Shown here piece by piece: positions 62,672 to 64,000 of a DNA stretch of 64,000 nucleotides (its first letter is position 1; each line of letters starts with the position of its first letter). The DNA lies in the NCBI GenBank assembly GCA_944321955.1, contig CALUNG010000008.1, forward strand, positions 40,183 through 104,182, written 5' to 3'. Both the position numbers and the translations under genes were made by a program. The notes below the pieces were generated by a model that was not told the DNA's origin, ran no database searches, and saw nothing but the letters and a program-made list of their open reading frames with translations. The DNA is from an uncultured Alistipes sp. (GTDB taxonomy: Bacteria; Bacteroidota; Bacteroidia; Bacteroidales; Rikenellaceae).

Positions 62672-64000
62672 CTATGCCCGTGCGTAATAGCGTCGTGCGG
62701 CCTCCTGCTGGCGTGCCGCCGAGAAGTTCGATACCCGCTTCATGTAGCCTATGACACGCGTGAGGTAGTCGAGGTTGGTGCCGTGGCAGTGCGGGCACTC
62801 CTTCAGATAACGCTTGTCGATGTGTCCGCAACTGTTGCATACCGTATTTGGTATGTTGAAGGTGAAGTAGTTGCATCCTTCGGCTGCAGCCACCCGCAAC
62901 AGATGGCGGTATTGTTCCCTGGACAGGTGATCCTCGAGATTCATGTGCAGGGCCGAGCCTCCGGTGAGATGTTCGATGTAGCGTCGTCCGTGCAGCCGGA
63001 ACTTGTCGAGTATGTTGAGCGAATCATCCTCCACGGCATAGAAATACGAGTTGTAGCAGTCGCGCGGTACGGCATAGCCGTCTTCGCGGTCCCACTTGGC
63101 ATGCTTAACGCCCACGTTTTCGGCCGGTATCATCTCGCAGTTGAACATCAGCTCCTTGCTGCGGTATTTCCTGTTGTAGCGCTCGATGAGGCCCAACACC
63201 TCCTGTACGAACGAGGCATAGTGGTCGTTGTCGTCGATGGTGATGCCGAGAAATTCGGCAGCCTCGACAAGCCCGTTTACGCCTATGGTCAGGTACTGCC
63301 GCGACAGGTTGATGTATCCGGCATCGAACAGCGGCAGCATGCCTTTGGCCTGCAGATGTTTGAGATTCTCGTTATAGGCTGTCTGGACCTTGTGCACGAG
63401 GTCCACTACATCCTCGAGAAACGACATGTAGTGCATGCCGTTTCGGGAGGCATACTGTATGCAGCGGTTGAGGTTGATGGTCAATACGCTCTTCGAGCCC
63501 GTCGACACGCCGCCGGCCCCGAGCGTGTAGCTGAAGCCGTTGTCCTGAATCTCGTTGCGCAGTCGGCAGCAGCTCGACAACGAATCGGCGTTGTCGCTTA
63601 TGTATGTGAAGAACGAGTGTCCTTCGGCATACATCTCGGCCGTGAAATCGCCCCACTCCTTGTCCTTGACATCGCCGTTCTCGGTAAGCAATGCCATGGT
63701 CTCGACCGGGAATGTGAGGACCGTGCGGGTACGTTCATGGTTGAACCACTTCATGAAGCGTTTCTGAAGCCACGATAGCGACTCCCAGTGCGGGCGCGAA
63801 CCGTCCGGAAAGACGAATTCGCCGAAGAGGCTTTCGAAATAGTAGCGGTCGTAATAGGCCACGTTCCAGAAGACGGCCTGGAAGTTGCGTGCGCCGGTAG
63901 GCTGGTTTATCGAGTAGACGATCTGCTCGAAACAGTCGGTGATGACCTTGTCGAGCGTGCGGTGCTTGAGCGACAGGTCGACCACCTCGTCGGCCCGCTT
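62672..64000 (-). CDS. nrdD: anaerobic ribonucleoside-triphosphate reductase (3' part)
   Basis: NrdD makes deoxynucleotides without oxygen through a glycyl radical. The gene runs off the right edge (residue 1 not seen); at least 442 C-terminal residues are present. Visible are CFEQIVYSINQPTGARNFQAV, the radical-domain cysteine region SSCCRLRN, ECNYFTF-like NIPNTVCNSCGHIDKRYL and ECPHCH forming a zinc site of four cysteines, and near the C-terminus RVIGYMKRVSNFS, where the Gly should be the radical site (RxxGY). An anaerobic life fits the rest of the window. Confidence 0.96.
   Translation of the reverse strand, partial: KRADEVVDLSLKHRTLDKVITDCFEQIVYSINQPTGARNFQAVFWNVAYYDRYYFESLFGEFVFPDGSRPHWESLSWLQKRFMKWFNHERTRTVLTFPVETMALLTENGDVKDKEWGDFTAEMYAEGHSFFTYISDNADSLSSCCRLRNEIQDNGFSYTLGAGGVSTGSKSVLTINLNRCIQYASRNGMHYMSFLEDVVDLVHKVQTAYNENLKHLQAKGMLPLFDAGYINLSRQYLTIGVNGLVEAAEFLGITIDDNDHYASFVQEVLGLIERYNRKYRSKELMFNCEMIPAENVGVKHAKWDREDGYAVPRDCYNSYFYAVEDDSLNILDKFRLHGRRYIEHLTGGSALHMNLEDHLSREQYRHLLRVAAAEGCNYFTFNIPNTVCNSCGHIDKRYLKECPHCHGTNLDYLTRVIGYMKRVSNFSAARQQEAARRYYARA

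Noticed and set aside
62670-62876. Extended nrdG start
   Set aside because: The extra codons lie within nrdD in another frame; the 158-residue form has the expected length.

Overview
The window is a dense, mostly housekeeping chromosome segment of a Bacteroidota bacterium. The gene set and protein flavour suggest order Bacteroidales, probably an Alistipes-like (Rikenellaceae) gut commensal; that family guess is recognition, not a computed placement. Supporting signs are the fused SecDF, type III glutamine synthetase, LptC and LptE neighbourhoods typical of Bacteroidales, a fused DAHP synthase/chorismate mutase, a membrane-anchored HU-like protein, few Shine-Dalgarno sites, and many promoters of the Bacteroidota form TTTG-N18..21-TANNTTTG. 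I saw no rRNA, tRNA, insertion sequence, prophage, CRISPR array or integrase.

Layout. 1-11.2 kb (+): mfd, then coaX, an outer-membrane protein, a TPR protein, lptC, a CNNM/HlyC-type membrane protein and a PpiD/SurA-like foldase, a cell-envelope cluster. 11.3-13.8 kb (+): a YqhD-like alcohol dehydrogenase and tatA-tatC. 13.85-17.85 kb (-): methylmalonyl-CoA mutase mutA-mutB (succinate/propionate pathway). 18.3-23.7 kb (+): glnN and an exported GH2 beta-galactosidase. 23.8-31.1 kb (-): rpsU; a tight operon GH2 hydrolase - OPA-family transporter - UbiD decarboxylase - helix-hairpin-helix protein; and a DUF5131 protein. 31.17-35.28 kb (+): a phenylalanine/tyrosine operon (pheA, aminotransferase, DAHP synthase-chorismate mutase, tyrA) preceded by a leader. 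35.4-36.75 kb (-): a fold-III PLP decarboxylase. 36.95-40.8 kb (+): HU-like protein, sigma-54 activator, a small membrane protein, lptE, a small TPR-like protein, secG. 40.9-43.9 kb (-): S41 peptidase, cdaA, an Skp-like lipoprotein. 44-54 kb (+): ruvA, FKBP lipoprotein, a Tyr/Asn-rich lipoprotein, a small DNA-binding protein, an SGNH hydrolase, dnaK, secDF. 54.2-55.1 kb (+): an AraC regulator. 55.1-60.7 kb (-): YgjP peptidase, DUF4153 protein, rlmB-like methyltransferase, ABC-F protein, rpe. 60.8-62.15 kb (+): rmuC. 62.2-64 kb (-): nrdG and the 3' part of nrdD.

The most interesting signal is in front of pheA. A Bacteroidota promoter is followed by a short ORF whose end reads Tyr-Phe-Tyr-Tyr-Tyr-Tyr-Phe, then a hairpin built from those same codons, a candidate antiterminator, and a clear intrinsic terminator just before the operon. 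This has the full architecture of ribosome-mediated transcription attenuation sensing charged tRNA-Tyr and tRNA-Phe, and it fits the operon's products. Secondary signals are a lipoprotein with a 40-residue tract that is 90% Tyr+Asn, a 10-bp inverted repeat over the glnN promoter, a cdaA promoter embedded in the upstream gene's terminator, a GNRA-capped hairpin at the probable 5' end of the secDF mRNA, and the GH2-transporter-UbiD operon.
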